In this document: piece by piece, positions 35,340 through 43,043 of the stretch
How positions within the stretch are numbered: the stretch's first letter is position 1
How the letters are laid out: every line of letters begins with the position of its first letter
NCBI GenBank assembly: GCA_963205315.1
Contig: CAUJIO010000045.1
Span: forward strand, 1 to 55,301
Source: Pseudomonadota bacterium
GTDB lineage: Bacteria; Pseudomonadota; Alphaproteobacteria; Rhizobiales; Aestuariivirgaceae
Reading direction: 5' to 3'
Length of the DNA: 55,301 nucleotides
Program-made: the position numbers and the translations under genes
The notes under the pieces: model-generated
What the model was told of the DNA's origin: nothing
Databases searched by the model: none
What the model saw: the letters and a program-made list of their open reading frames with translations, nothing else

Positions 35340-36154
35340 TCCTTCATCTCATAGGTGTTCTCATTGCCGGGGAACGTCCGTGCCCTCACCTCGTCGGCAT
35401 ACATCTTGATGGCACCCTCGATGGCGGCTCCGACCTTGCCGAATTCGCGCACGAACTTCGGCACGCGCGGACTGAGACCGAGCATGTCTTCCATGACGAG
35501 GATCTGACCATCGCAAGCCGGTGACGCACCAATGCCGATGGTCGGAATCGGAATCTCGCGTGTGATCTTCGCGGCAAGAGGCTCGGCGATTGCTTCGAGC
35601 ACGACGGCGAAGGCGCCGGCTTCCGTCACCACGCGCGCGTCTTCCTCGATGATCGCCCACTGATCGTGCGTGCGGCCTTGGGTTTTGAAGCCGCCGAGGA
35701 TGTTGATCGACTGCGGCGTCAAACCAATATGCGCCATCACCGGAATGCCGCGCTCGGAGAGGAAGCGGATGGTCTCGCCCATGCGCTTGCCGCCTTCAAG
35801 TTTGATGGCGCCGCACTGTGTTTCCTTCACAACCATCGCCGCATTGCGGAATGCCTGCTCCGGACTCTCTTCGTAAGATCCGAACGGCATGTCGACGACG
35901 ACCAGCGCCCGCTTGGCGCCGCGCATCACCGCGCGGCCGTGCAGGATCATCAGGTCGAGCGGCACCGGCAGCGTCGACTCGAATCCATGCATCACCATGC
36001 CGAGCGAGTCGCCCACCAGCAGGAAGTCGACGTACTTGTCGGCAATCGCCGCGGTGTGCGCGTGATACGAGGTGAGCGAGACGATCGGGTCCTTGCCCTT
36101 GCGGGCGGTGATATCGGGCGCCGTCAGGCGCTTGGTGGCATTGTGCTGTGACAT
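35336..36154 (-). CDS. panB: 3-methyl-2-oxobutanoate hydroxymethyltransferase
   Basis: 272 aa. Characteristic blocks are [33 protein letters not shown] (metal-binding Asp), [18 protein letters not shown] and [24 protein letters not shown]. The enzyme transfers a hydroxymethyl group from methylene-tetrahydrofolate to ketoisovalerate, the first step of pantothenate synthesis. panC is not adjacent. It is divergent from an MmyB-type regulator. Confidence 0.97.
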   Translation of the reverse strand: MSQHNATKRLTAPDITARKGKDPIVSLTSYHAHTAAIADKYVDFLLVGDSLGMVMHGFESTLPVPLDLMILHGRAVMRGAKRALVVVDMPFGSYEESPEQAFRNAAMVVKETQCGAIKLEGGKRMGETIRFLSERGIPVMAHIGLTPQSINILGGFKTQGRTHDQWAIIEEDARVVTEAGAFAVVLEAIAEPLAAKITREIPIPTIGIGASPACDGQILVMEDMLGLSPRVPKFVREFGKVGAAIEGAIKMYADEVRARTFPGNENTYEMKD

Positions 36155-36220
36155 GGGAGGAAACTACGCCCGCTGCAGGCCTCCGGCAAGTGCGCCCGCA
36201 GAGCCCTCTGCCGGCCCGAC

Positions 36221-36233
36221 TACCTTCAAGGTA
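36221..36233. promoter_or_regulatory. Palindromic operator candidate for the MmyB-type regulator
   Basis: Perfect 13-bp palindrome TACCTTCAAGGTA, 37 bases before the regulator's ATG and 66 bases before the panB start. Its placement and symmetry suggest an autoregulatory binding site for the HTH protein. Confidence 0.5.
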
Positions 36234-36269
36234 ATTGCCGGGTGCCGAGCCAAGGATTACTGATTGTGC

Positions 36270-37115
36270 ATGAGCATGTTCGGCACGAACCCGGCGCCAC
36301 CACCGGTCGAAACATTCAGCCAGGCCTTGAAGCATTGGCGGCATTCAAGGCGGCTGAGCCAGCTTGAACTGGCAGGCCGTGCCGGCGTCTCCTCGCGCCA
36401 TCTGTGCTTTCTGGAGTCTGGCCGGTCCCAACCCAGCCGTGACATGGTGCGAATGCTGGGGGCGGCCCTCGATCTGCCGCTCGATGCCTGCAATGCCCTG
36501 CATCTTGCCGCCGGTTTCGTGCCGCCTCATGCGGCGATGGAGGTGACGGCGGAAACGATGCCGCATGTCCGCCAGGCGCTGGATTTCATGTTGTCACAAC
36601 AGGAGCCCTACCCGGCGATCGTCGTTGACGGTCACTGGGATGTGAAGCTTCGCAACGCCGCCGCGGTGCGGCTGCTTGGCCCCTTCCGCAAGTGTTGCGA
36701 CATGGAGGCAGACGTGGCCGACAACGCCATGCATACCGTCTTTCATCCGCGTGGCTTGCGGCAGTTCATCGTCAACTGGGCGGAATTCGCCGGCGCCATG
36801 ATCCAGCTGCTGCATGGCGACGTGGCGCGCGGCAGCGCGGTTTCCCTTCGCCTGCTCGAGGAAATCAAACGTTACCCTGATCTCAACGGCGTGTGGCGGC
36901 CAGCGGCCCGGCACCACTCCACCGGCCCGGTCATGACCATGCAGTTGCGAATGGGCAATCTCGGCCTCAGTTTCTTCTCGGCCTTCACGACCTTCGCCTT
37001 GACCTCCGATGCAGGCCTCCAGCAATTGAAGATCGAGAGTTTCTTTCCCGCCGATACGGCCACCGCAGAATTCGCCCGGGTCAGTGCCCGCGCGCCAGTG
37101 GAGATCTCCAGATGA
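36270..37115 (+). CDS. XRE/HTH regulator with MmyB-like ligand-binding domain
   Basis: 281 aa. The N-terminal HTH (FSQALKHWRHSRRLSQLELAGRAGVSSRHLCFLESGRSQPSR) is followed by a C-terminal MmyB-like (MLTR) PAS-type domain (AIVVDGHWDVKLRNAAAVRLLG, TGPVMTMQLRMGNLGLSFFS, KIESFFPAD). Such regulators often control a nearby enzyme in response to a small, perhaps fatty-acid-like, ligand. Candidate starts are TTG 36264 and ATG 36270 (or 36276); AAGGA lies at 36252-36256. Its stop overlaps the next gene (ATGA), so both form one unit. Confidence 0.9.
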   Translation: MSMFGTNPAPPPVETFSQALKHWRHSRRLSQLELAGRAGVSSRHLCFLESGRSQPSRDMVRMLGAALDLPLDACNALHLAAGFVPPHAAMEVTAETMPHVRQALDFMLSQQEPYPAIVVDGHWDVKLRNAAAVRLLGPFRKCCDMEADVADNAMHTVFHPRGLRQFIVNWAEFAGAMIQLLHGDVARGSAVSLRLLEEIKRYPDLNGVWRPAARHHSTGPVMTMQLRMGNLGLSFFSAFTTFALTSDAGLQQLKIESFFPADTATAEFARVSARAPVEISR

Positions 37116-37585
37116 GCATCCAACCGGACCGGCAGGACCTTGCCCGGACACTGGCGCATCTGCGCGCACTCAATGCCCGCTTCATCCACAATTTCATCAC
37201 CAATGACGTGGCCTCGCATGATTTGATCCTGCATCCGGACTTCGTCAGCATCTCCGGCAACGGCGTGCGTCTGGACCGGGCAGCCTATCTCCGGCGCTGG
37301 GCAACGCTTTTCGATCCCAATGTGATCACCTACTGGGACACGCGCGACGAGAACATCACGGTGCTGGAGGACCTCGCGCTGGTGCGCGCCACCAACAAGC
37401 ATGTCGAGCATCGCGACGGCCGGGATCACACCGGCATGACCAGCTACACCGACACCTATGTGCGCAACAATGGCGGCTGGTTTTGCATCCAGGCGCAGCT
37501 GACGCCCGTGGCACCGGAGCACTGGCCGCCCGACAGCGGCATCATCAGTGTCTACGTCAAAGGTCAGCGTCAGCCGGTCAGCTGA
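37112..37585 (+). CDS. NTF2-like (DUF4440/SnoaL-type) protein
   Basis: 157 aa. The pattern LNARFIHNFITNDVASHDLILHPDFVSISGNG...TSYTDTYVRNNGGWFCIQAQLTPV is typical of DUF4440/SnoaL-like alpha+beta-barrel proteins, a fold used by isomerases, hydrolases and binding proteins. It is translationally coupled to the MmyB-type regulator and is its likely target. It ends in TCAGCTGA, an 8-bp palindrome shared with the convergent NnrU-family stop. Confidence 0.82.
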   Translation: MSIQPDRQDLARTLAHLRALNARFIHNFITNDVASHDLILHPDFVSISGNGVRLDRAAYLRRWATLFDPNVITYWDTRDENITVLEDLALVRATNKHVEHRDGRDHTGMTSYTDTYVRNNGGWFCIQAQLTPVAPEHWPPDSGIISVYVKGQRQPVS

Positions 37586-38138
37586 GCTGGAACACAGGCA
37601 CGCCGATCAAGGTCCCGTGCGCCTGCGCCATGACGCTGTAGAGCGCTATTCCAATGATGATTGAAACGAGATCGTGGCCTTTGCGGACCTCTGGCGTTGG
37701 CCGGATGCCATTGGCCGAAGCGATGACGAAATGCGCGACGGCATAGAGCAGGAAACCGCCAAACAGGATGATGCTGGCGAGATCGCCATTCGCAAGCAGG
37801 TGTCCGGTGGCCCAGAACATCACGCCGATGGCCAGGGGAAAGCGCAGACGCTGCCGCAGCACGCCTCGGAAGATGAAGATCCCGAGGCAGATGAAGGCAA
37901 CGAGCGTCAGGCTGAAATTCGCATGCCGCCCCCATTCCGGCGGATCATAGACATGTACGAAGTCCGACATGCGCCAGCCAAAGATGGTGATGATGACCCC
38001 CACCAGCGATGCGAGGCCGAAGATCGGCCCATAGGCCCGTTCGCCGGTGCGCGCCTTAAGGCTGGCCTTGAGTGAGGGAAACGCCGCCACGAGATGCAGC
38101 AGCGATGTGATCAGTACGCCGAGTGCAAGAATGATCAT
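37578..38138 (-). CDS. NnrU / Z-ISO family membrane protein, copy 1
   Basis: 186 aa with about five to six membrane helices. NnrU-family marks are SLLHLVAAFPSLKASLKA near the N-terminus and the central WATGHLLANGDLASIILFGGFLLYA. The family includes NnrU of denitrifiers and the plant heme protein 15-cis-zeta-carotene isomerase (Z-ISO). The His residues in SLLH, WGRH and ATGH are candidates for heme binding. It overlaps the second copy by four bases (ATGA). Confidence 0.88.
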   Translation of the reverse strand: MIILALGVLITSLLHLVAAFPSLKASLKARTGERAYGPIFGLASLVGVIITIFGWRMSDFVHVYDPPEWGRHANFSLTLVAFICLGIFIFRGVLRQRLRFPLAIGVMFWATGHLLANGDLASIILFGGFLLYAVAHFVIASANGIRPTPEVRKGHDLVSIIIGIALYSVMAQAHGTLIGVPVFQLS

Positions 38139-38710
38139 TGGATGATGGGCAGGTTGAGAACGTAGGGGTGGAAGCCAAACAGGAAGATAGCATAGAGCAC
38201 GACACCCGCGATGACTGCAATGATGTCGGAGCGCAGGCGCGGTTCATGTGCCGGGCGCTTGCCGCGCAACTCGGACATGATGATGTCGGCCAGCGCCACG
38301 GCGAGAAACATGCCGAAGAGATAGACGGCCGTGCGCTTGCCGTTCGAGAGCAGATGCCCGGTGGCCCACAGCGCGATGCCGATTGACATCGGATTGTGCA
38401 GCCACTTTTTCAGGTAGCCTTTGCCATGCGAGGCGCCGAGCAGGATGAACGCCAACAGCACCAGGAGCATGGTGATATGCCGCGCCCCGTCATAGGGGAC
38501 ATAGACCCAGTCGGCGGCCAGCGGACCACCGCGGGATTGCCAGTAGCCAACGACCAGCAGCACCAGACCGGCCAGCGATACCAGCGAGTAGACGCCCTTC
38601 CAGGCCTTCTCGCCAAGCTTGAGCTTCAGGCTGTCGCGTGCACCCGCAAACAGGATCGAAAACAGGTGGCTGCCGCCGAACAGGATGATGCCGAGATAGA
38701 GTGCTGTCAT
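38135..38710 (-). CDS. NnrU / Z-ISO family membrane protein, copy 2
   Basis: 191 aa, paralogous to the preceding protein. It has GGSHLFSILFAGARDSLKLKLG near the N-terminus, GARHITMLLVLLAFILLGASHGKGYLKKW in the middle and WATGHLLSNGKRTAVYLFGMFLA. The shared His positions (GSH, ARH, TGH) suggest the same cofactor. A ribosome-binding site GGGAGAA precedes the ATG. It is followed directly by copy 1 and preceded 36 bp upstream by the tetR-type gene, so all three are probably one operon. Confidence 0.88.
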   Translation of the reverse strand: MTALYLGIILFGGSHLFSILFAGARDSLKLKLGEKAWKGVYSLVSLAGLVLLVVGYWQSRGGPLAADWVYVPYDGARHITMLLVLLAFILLGASHGKGYLKKWLHNPMSIGIALWATGHLLSNGKRTAVYLFGMFLAVALADIIMSELRGKRPAHEPRLRSDIIAVIAGVVLYAIFLFGFHPYVLNLPIIQ

Positions 38711-38746
38711 GTGATCGTTCTCCCGTTGCGCCTTGTGGCAGATAAA

Positions 38747-39352
38747 TCAGGTTGCTCCAAGCCCGCGGATAGCCGCGGGTAACGTCGACAGGCTCTGCTC
38801 GATCACCATTGCGGGATCGGCCGACGGTGGCAACCGGCCATCGATGATCAGCGATGCGATGCCGTGCACCAGCGCCCAGACATGCGATGCACGGACCACG
38901 GCGTCTGTACGCTGTGGACCGATCACGGCTCGCACTGCGGTCTCGAGTTGCATCCAGGCGGCCTGGGCGGCGGTTTGCAGGTGATCGGATTTGGCAAACG
39001 CCTGCGAATGGCGAAACATCAGCAGATAGATCGCGGAATTCGCACGCGCAAAGGCGACATAGGCCCGGCCCATGGCAATCAACCGGTCATCGGGGGTTTG
39101 CGAACCGGCAGCGTTGGCCATGGCATCCAGTTCGCGGACGAACTGGTCGAAACCGCGCGCCGCGATCTCGCACAAAAGATCCTCGACCGAAGCAAAATGA
39201 TTCTTCGGCGCGGCATGCGACACCCCGGCCCTGCGGGCACATTCACGGAGCGTGAAGTGCTGAAGACCTTCGTCCTTCAGCAACGCCGTGCCGGCATTCA
39301 CCAGCGTCTCATAGAGATCACCGTGATGATAGGGCTTCGTTTTGCGTGGCAT
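38747..39352 (-). CDS. TetR/AcrR family transcriptional regulator
   Basis: 201 aa. The N-terminal HTH reads ALLKDEGLQHFTLRECARRAGVSHAAPKNHFASVEDLLCEIA. The C-terminal domain contains HVWALVHGIASLIIDGRLP, the WHG-type ligand-binding core. The ATG at 39352 is preceded by GGAAGAGGG. It is divergent from the ABA4-like gene, and the 88-bp gap holds two matching operator-like dyads. It probably represses both directions: itself plus the NnrU pair, and the ABA4-like pair. Confidence 0.92.
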   Translation of the reverse strand: MPRKTKPYHHGDLYETLVNAGTALLKDEGLQHFTLRECARRAGVSHAAPKNHFASVEDLLCEIAARGFDQFVRELDAMANAAGSQTPDDRLIAMGRAYVAFARANSAIYLLMFRHSQAFAKSDHLQTAAQAAWMQLETAVRAVIGPQRTDAVVRASHVWALVHGIASLIIDGRLPPSADPAMVIEQSLSTLPAAIRGLGAT

Positions 39353-39379
39353 GCGCCCTCTTCCCACAATGGATGCATG

Positions 39380-39439
39380 TTGTCAAAAGGTATATTGACA
39401 TCGACAACATTATGGTGCTTCATAAGTTGACGTTGTCAA
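39380..39439. promoter_or_regulatory. Double TetR operator in divergent promoter region
   Basis: Two 13-mers fit the dyad TTGNCNNNGNCAA: TTGACATCGACAA at 39395-39407 and the perfect TTGACGTTGTCAA at 39427-39439. Their centres are 32 bp apart, about three helical turns. A further half-site TTGTCAA lies at 39380-39386. The second dyad abuts the ATG at 39441. Confidence 0.65.
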
Positions 39440-39440
39440 T

Positions 39441-39881
39441 ATGGACTCCTCCATGACCCCCTCCACCCTCTTCTCGATCGCCAATGCCACCGTCCTGGCA
39501 GGCTGGCTGGTGCTGATCGCCGGCATTGTGTCGAAGCGCCCACTGTTGCGCGACCGTATCGCGGGCCTTTACATCCCTCTGGCGCTGTCCGCTGTATATG
39601 CCGTCCTCATAATTGTGTTCTGGCGGGGCACCGATGGTGGCTTCGATTCCCTTGAAAATGTGCAGAAGCTTTTCACCTCGCCCTGGGCCGCACTCGCAGG
39701 CTGGGTGCACTATCTGGCCTATGACCTGCTCATCGGCGCGCTCGTCTCGCGCCAGATCATGGAGCGCGGGCTGTCCCGCCTGTTCCTGATACCTATCTTG
39801 CCGCTCGCGTTCCTCTTTGGTCCAATCGGCTTCGTACTTGCCCGTATCCTCCTCCTCACCAAGAAGGGAATAGCGCAATGA
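39441..39881 (+). CDS. ABA4-like family membrane protein
   Basis: 146 aa, four membrane helices. TLFSIANATVLAGWLVLIAG, LFTSPWAALAGWVHYLAYDLLIGAL and LFLIPILPLAFLFGPIGFVL match the ABA4-like family. Plant ABA4 is needed for neoxanthin synthesis; the bacterial role is unknown. No ribosome-binding site precedes the ATG at 39441, and the operator reaches to two bases before it. The message may therefore be leaderless, or start at the Met at 39453. It is coupled to the next gene by ATGA. Confidence 0.85.
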   Translation: MDSSMTPSTLFSIANATVLAGWLVLIAGIVSKRPLLRDRIAGLYIPLALSAVYAVLIIVFWRGTDGGFDSLENVQKLFTSPWAALAGWVHYLAYDLLIGALVSRQIMERGLSRLFLIPILPLAFLFGPIGFVLARILLLTKKGIAQ

Positions 39882-40678
39882 GCATCCTCGCCATCACGGC
39901 ACCTCATCATTCTCACCTCGTGCAACGCCTGCGCAGCGCGTCACCCGCGATGTGGTGGACCAGCCTCGCCTTTCTGATGGCCTGCGCCATCTGCGTCACG
40001 CTTGCGGCCATCGATCCACGCCTGTTCAACGGCATCAGCATCTGGGTGAAGCCGGCGAAGTTCTTCCTGTCTCTTGCCGTCCACATGCTGACGCTGAGCT
40101 TCGGGTTGATCTTGCTGCCGGAAAGGATCCGCACCTCGCGGCCGGCCCAGTTGGCCACCGCAACCATGGTCGCGATGGCCATTCTTGAAATGCTCTACAT
40201 TACCTACCGCGCCGCCCTCGCAGAGGCCTCACACTTCAACACGGCATCGCCCCTGGCCGCATTCCTCTACAATCTGATGGGGGCCGGCGCCGGGCTGATG
40301 ATGCTGGTGACACTGTTCATCGGCATTCAGATCATCCGTCACGCATCGCCCACGCTCATCGCCCGCGCCACCGGCTGGGGGTTCGTCGCTGCCGCGCTGA
40401 TGACCCTGGCCGTTGGCTTCACCCTCGGCGGCATGGGATCGCACTGGATTGGCGGCGATCAGACCGACGCCACAGGATTGCCGGTCATCGGCTGGTCGAC
40501 CACCGGCGGCGACCTCCGGGCGGCGCATTTCGCGGGCCTCCACATCATGCAGGTACTGCCATTGGCGGCCGTCGCAGGGTCGAGGGCAATTGTCTGGGCA
40601 TCCGCGGCGGCGATGTCCCTCGCGACGGTTGCCTGTTACATCCTGGCATTGAATGGCATTCCTCTGATCCACCTGTGA
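39878..40678 (+). CDS. Polytopic membrane protein of unknown function
   Basis: 266 aa with about seven hydrophobic segments (WWTSLAFLMACAICVTLAAI, FFLSLAVHMLTLSFGLILL, LMGAGAGLMMLVTLFIGIQI, GWGFVAAALMTLAVGFTLGG and others). A periplasmic-looking loop GSHWIGGDQTDATGLPVIGWSTTGGDLRAAHFAGLHIMQVLP is rich in His, Asp and aromatic residues. I do not recognise the family. It is coupled to the ABA4-like gene, so probably in the TetR regulon. The IS insertion begins 8 bases after its stop. Confidence 0.75.
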   Translation: MSILAITAPHHSHLVQRLRSASPAMWWTSLAFLMACAICVTLAAIDPRLFNGISIWVKPAKFFLSLAVHMLTLSFGLILLPERIRTSRPAQLATATMVAMAILEMLYITYRAALAEASHFNTASPLAAFLYNLMGAGAGLMMLVTLFIGIQIIRHASPTLIARATGWGFVAAALMTLAVGFTLGGMGSHWIGGDQTDATGLPVIGWSTTGGDLRAAHFAGLHIMQVLPLAAVAGSRAIVWASAAAMSLATVACYILALNGIPLIHL

Positions 40679-40686
40679 GACCTTTC
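40679..40686 (+). repeat. Target-site duplication, left copy
   Basis: GACCTTTC directly outside the left terminal inverted repeat; identical to 43938-43945. Confidence 0.9.
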
Positions 40687-40706
40687 GGTAGTGGGTCAGT
40701 TTGAAA
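40687..40706 (+). repeat. Left terminal inverted repeat
   Basis: GGTAGTGGGTCAGTTTGAAA, 20/20 identical to the complement of the right end. Its inner six bases TTGAAA could act as a -35 for a TATAAT at 40722-40727 (15-bp spacer). Confidence 0.93.
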
Positions 40707-40761
40707 CTCCCCCCGCTTGACTATAATGGAAATATCGGACGGGGCAGGCTATATTGAGAGC

Positions 40762-40986
40762 ATGAACAAAAAACTGAAACGTCCACGCGACCTGAATCAG
40801 CTCGCCAAGTTGATGATCGACCTGGCGTCTGGCGAAAAGCAGGAACCGGAAGAGACTGCGCTTTCCAAACGGGCGACCAAAGCGGGCAAGAAGGGCGGCC
40901 CTGCGCGTGCCAAGGCACTCACGCCAGCGGAAAGGTCGGAAATTGCAAGTGTGGCCGCCCAAGCTCGTTGGAAGAAGAGAGGCTAA
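40762..40986 (+). CDS. Small basic passenger protein of the IS
   Basis: 74 aa, Lys/Arg-rich. MNKKLKRPRDLNQLAKLMIDLASG is followed by KKGGPARAKALTPAERSEIASVAAQARW. The second half resembles short KKGGxARAxxLTPxxRxEIAxxAAxxRW modules encoded near many mobile elements; function unknown, nucleic-acid binding is possible. GAGAG precedes the ATG and a TATAAT box lies 35 bases upstream. Its stop overlaps the convergent 163-aa gene stop (CTAA). Confidence 0.65.
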   Translation: MNKKLKRPRDLNQLAKLMIDLASGEKQEPEETALSKRATKAGKKGGPARAKALTPAERSEIASVAAQARWKKRG

Positions 40987-41474
40987 CCCGCCTTTTTCCG
41001 GGTACGCTCTATTCGCTCCAATGCTTTGCGCTCTTCATAATCCTCTGCAAAGTCCAACTCGAACTGGATCGGTTCATCATGGGGATATGCGAAGTTCATG
41101 TGTTCCACGTCCGACATCGCGCGATACACATCATTGGCGATTCCATCTCGACGTTGCCTGACGGCTTTCCGGCGTAGCTGAGGCGTTCCGTTCTTATCCA
41201 CATCGAAGACAAGCGTTCTCTGCCGTCCATCCTCAATGATTGTTACGCACTGTTTGGCGCGATACGTTGTGCCTTCGTCATTGACGCGATGAACCTGACG
41301 GAGAGCTTCTGATACACGGCGACGGTGGATTTTGCGGACGTCCTCCAGCGGAGTGTGGAGACGATTATTCGCAATTGCCCAATCAATAAAATCGTCGGGA
41401 TCGTTAGCTTCGTCGCCAGTCTGTTCCTCCCACTCGTCCCAAGCACGAATGACCTGTTCGTTATAATTGGCCAC
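40983..41474 (-). CDS. Third gene of the toxin-antitoxin module, unknown function
   Basis: 163 aa, hydrophilic, no signal or membrane segment. The N-terminus (YNEQVIRAWDEWEEQTG, DPDDFIDWAIANNRL) is acidic. The C-terminal half (RRKAVRQRRDGIANDVYRAMSDVEHMNFAYPHDEPIQFELDFAEDYEE) is a mixed-charge helical region. I recall similar C-terminal patterns in proteins encoded after HTH-ImmA genes, but cannot verify it here. It lies 9 bases downstream of the HTH-ImmA gene in the same operon, so it probably works with that pair. Confidence 0.7.
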   Translation of the reverse strand: MANYNEQVIRAWDEWEEQTGDEANDPDDFIDWAIANNRLHTPLEDVRKIHRRRVSEALRQVHRVNDEGTTYRAKQCVTIIEDGRQRTLVFDVDKNGTPQLRRKAVRQRRDGIANDVYRAMSDVEHMNFAYPHDEPIQFELDFAEDYEERKALERIERTRKKAG

Positions 41475-41483
41475 GGTACGCTC

Positions 41484-42638
41484 CTATAGTCCGATTTCTG
41501 CAACAGTGCCCCAGCCATCGCGAAGCGGCCACGACACAAAATGCTCATGAATCTTGGTCAGATACTTACGAAGAAATGCGAATGCTCGTTCATCGCCGGC
41601 CTTATGGCGGCGATTCTGTATCTGACCAATCACAACAGCAGGATGAATATTGTGCCTTGCGGAAAAGGCCAGAACATCCGTCTCTGAAATCCACTTGCCC
41701 TTGCGCTGCATAAACGAAGTCAGTTTATCCTGCGGGATCAAGAACTCGGCAGCTGCAGCGTCTGCGCGGCGTTCCTCATCGGGAAGGTTGGCTTCATCCC
41801 TGTCAGGATCGAATACATCGACATGAGTATAAGTCGCGATCTTTCCATCCTCGCGAAGAACGTGTTCGATTTCATGCCGTAACACAAAGCAAAGGTTGTC
41901 GGGACGATCCAGACGCAAGCTCAATCCAATGACAGGCTCGCTACCTAGCCATGTGCAGACGCCATCAATCTTCGACCCCGGTAACGGCTGAACAAACACT
42001 ACCCGCACTCCGCAATTCCAAAGCAGGTTGGGGATTTCTCCAAAGTCATCAGAGTCGAGCATGTGCGCTCGGATATCCGGCATCGTCTCCAGCAGCTTTT
42101 CGCGATCATAGGTGGGGGCAGCAGCGCTTGCGGCAATCTTGCGAACGCGGTGAAGCCAAACAAGCTGTGTGCCAGTAATCTCGTCATATCCAGTCTTCTT
42201 TGCGGCGTGCGCAAATGCTTCGCAGCCCACAAGAGGTACGTCTTCAATCCGGTTGGCATCGAAGAATCGCATCATCTGGAGATCAAGAAGATCCGCCTCC
42301 GTTTCCTCCAGCCAGCCGCGCTTGATCATCTCTCGGACCGGGAAAATCGAAACCCACGCAGCGCGGGTCTTTACGCCAGGATCGGCCTGTCGAGCCTTTT
42401 GCAGATCGTGCATCTTTTGAAGGTTCATGAAGAACTCAGCAGGCATGTCGAAGGCGTCGCCAAGCGCGACGGCAGTATCCGGCGTAATCGAAGTTACGCC
42501 CTTGATCAGCTTGTTAAGCTGGCTGGCGTCCCAACCAAGAATGTAGGCTAGATCGGCCTGCGTCCAGTTGCGGGCTTCAATCTCTTCCTCAATAAATGTG
42601 CCGGGGTGATCGACCGCCGCCTGTGTCATCATGCCCAT
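41484..42638 (-). CDS. HigA-type HTH antitoxin fused to ImmA/IrrE metallopeptidase domain
   Basis: 384 aa. Residues about 10-75 form a HigA-like XRE HTH (HPGTFIEEEIEARNWTQADLAYILGWDASQLNKLIKGV). The C-terminal part has the zinc-peptidase motif HEIEH (255-259, FVLRHEIEHVLRED) and the downstream ERRADAAAAEFLIP helix of the ImmA/IrrE family. ImmA-type proteases cleave repressors; here the antitoxin and protease are on one chain. Its ATG overlaps the toxin stop (TAATG), so the two are translationally coupled. Spurious activation might release the toxin, which is inference. Confidence 0.88.
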   Translation of the reverse strand: MGMMTQAAVDHPGTFIEEEIEARNWTQADLAYILGWDASQLNKLIKGVTSITPDTAVALGDAFDMPAEFFMNLQKMHDLQKARQADPGVKTRAAWVSIFPVREMIKRGWLEETEADLLDLQMMRFFDANRIEDVPLVGCEAFAHAAKKTGYDEITGTQLVWLHRVRKIAASAAAPTYDREKLLETMPDIRAHMLDSDDFGEIPNLLWNCGVRVVFVQPLPGSKIDGVCTWLGSEPVIGLSLRLDRPDNLCFVLRHEIEHVLREDGKIATYTHVDVFDPDRDEANLPDEERRADAAAAEFLIPQDKLTSFMQRKGKWISETDVLAFSARHNIHPAVVIGQIQNRRHKAGDERAFAFLRKYLTKIHEHFVSWPLRDGWGTVAEIGL

Positions 42639-42934
42639 TAATGGTAATCCTCAATCGCCAATATCGTTACGGTTTGCGGTTCCGTTTGTTCGTCCAGTTC
42701 GAAAACCATTCGAAACTGATCATTTAACCGGATAGACCGCTGACCAGCGCGCTCACCTTTGAGTTTCTCGTAATGCAAGCTTTTCCAGTTTCTGAGTGAT
42801 CTATCATCGGTTGCCGCCCGCAATACGGTGAGCTTGCGTCGAGCGGATTTGATCACGGCTACACCAAGCATGGTTGAACCTGCTTGGTCGGTCTCAATCA
42901 AAGCCAACTTCTCATCGGCAAACACCACATTCAT
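42638..42934 (-). CDS. HigB/RelE-type toxin
   Basis: 98 aa. The pattern SLRNWKSLHYEKLKGERAGQRSIRLNDQFRMVFELDEQTEPQTVTILAIEDYH is that of HigB (LHxLKGDRxGxxSIRINDQWRIxF), a ribosome-dependent mRNA interferase of the RelE/ParE fold. Basic residues and the Arg in RSIRLNDQFR are in the usual catalytic positions. It is the first gene of the minus-strand operon, toxin before antitoxin, as is normal for higBA. A -35/-10 pair (minus-strand TTGAAA, 16 bp, GATATA) ends about ten bases before the ATG, so the leader is very short. Confidence 0.85.
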   Translation of the reverse strand: MNVVFADEKLALIETDQAGSTMLGVAVIKSARRKLTVLRAATDDRSLRNWKSLHYEKLKGERAGQRSIRLNDQFRMVFELDEQTEPQTVTILAIEDYH

Positions 42935-43043
42935 CCGCGTATGTATATCATGTGGGATTCTGTTCTTTCAAGCGAAATTGATACGAATAGCCAAACTGAC
43001 CTTTATGCTTGACTTGAGGCAAAAGATTGCCCAATATGATTTC
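42935..43043. promoter_or_regulatory. Divergent promoter region between toxin operon and transposase
   Basis: 109 bp. On the minus strand TTGAAA (plus-strand TTTCAA 42966-42971) and GATATA (TATATC 42944-42949) with a 16-bp spacer face the toxin. On the plus strand TTGATA (42978-42983) with TTTATG (43002-43007), or TTGACT (43010-43015) with CAATAT (43033-43038), face the transposase. An imperfect dyad ATGATATACAT overlaps the toxin -10 and is a candidate antitoxin operator. Confidence 0.5.
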
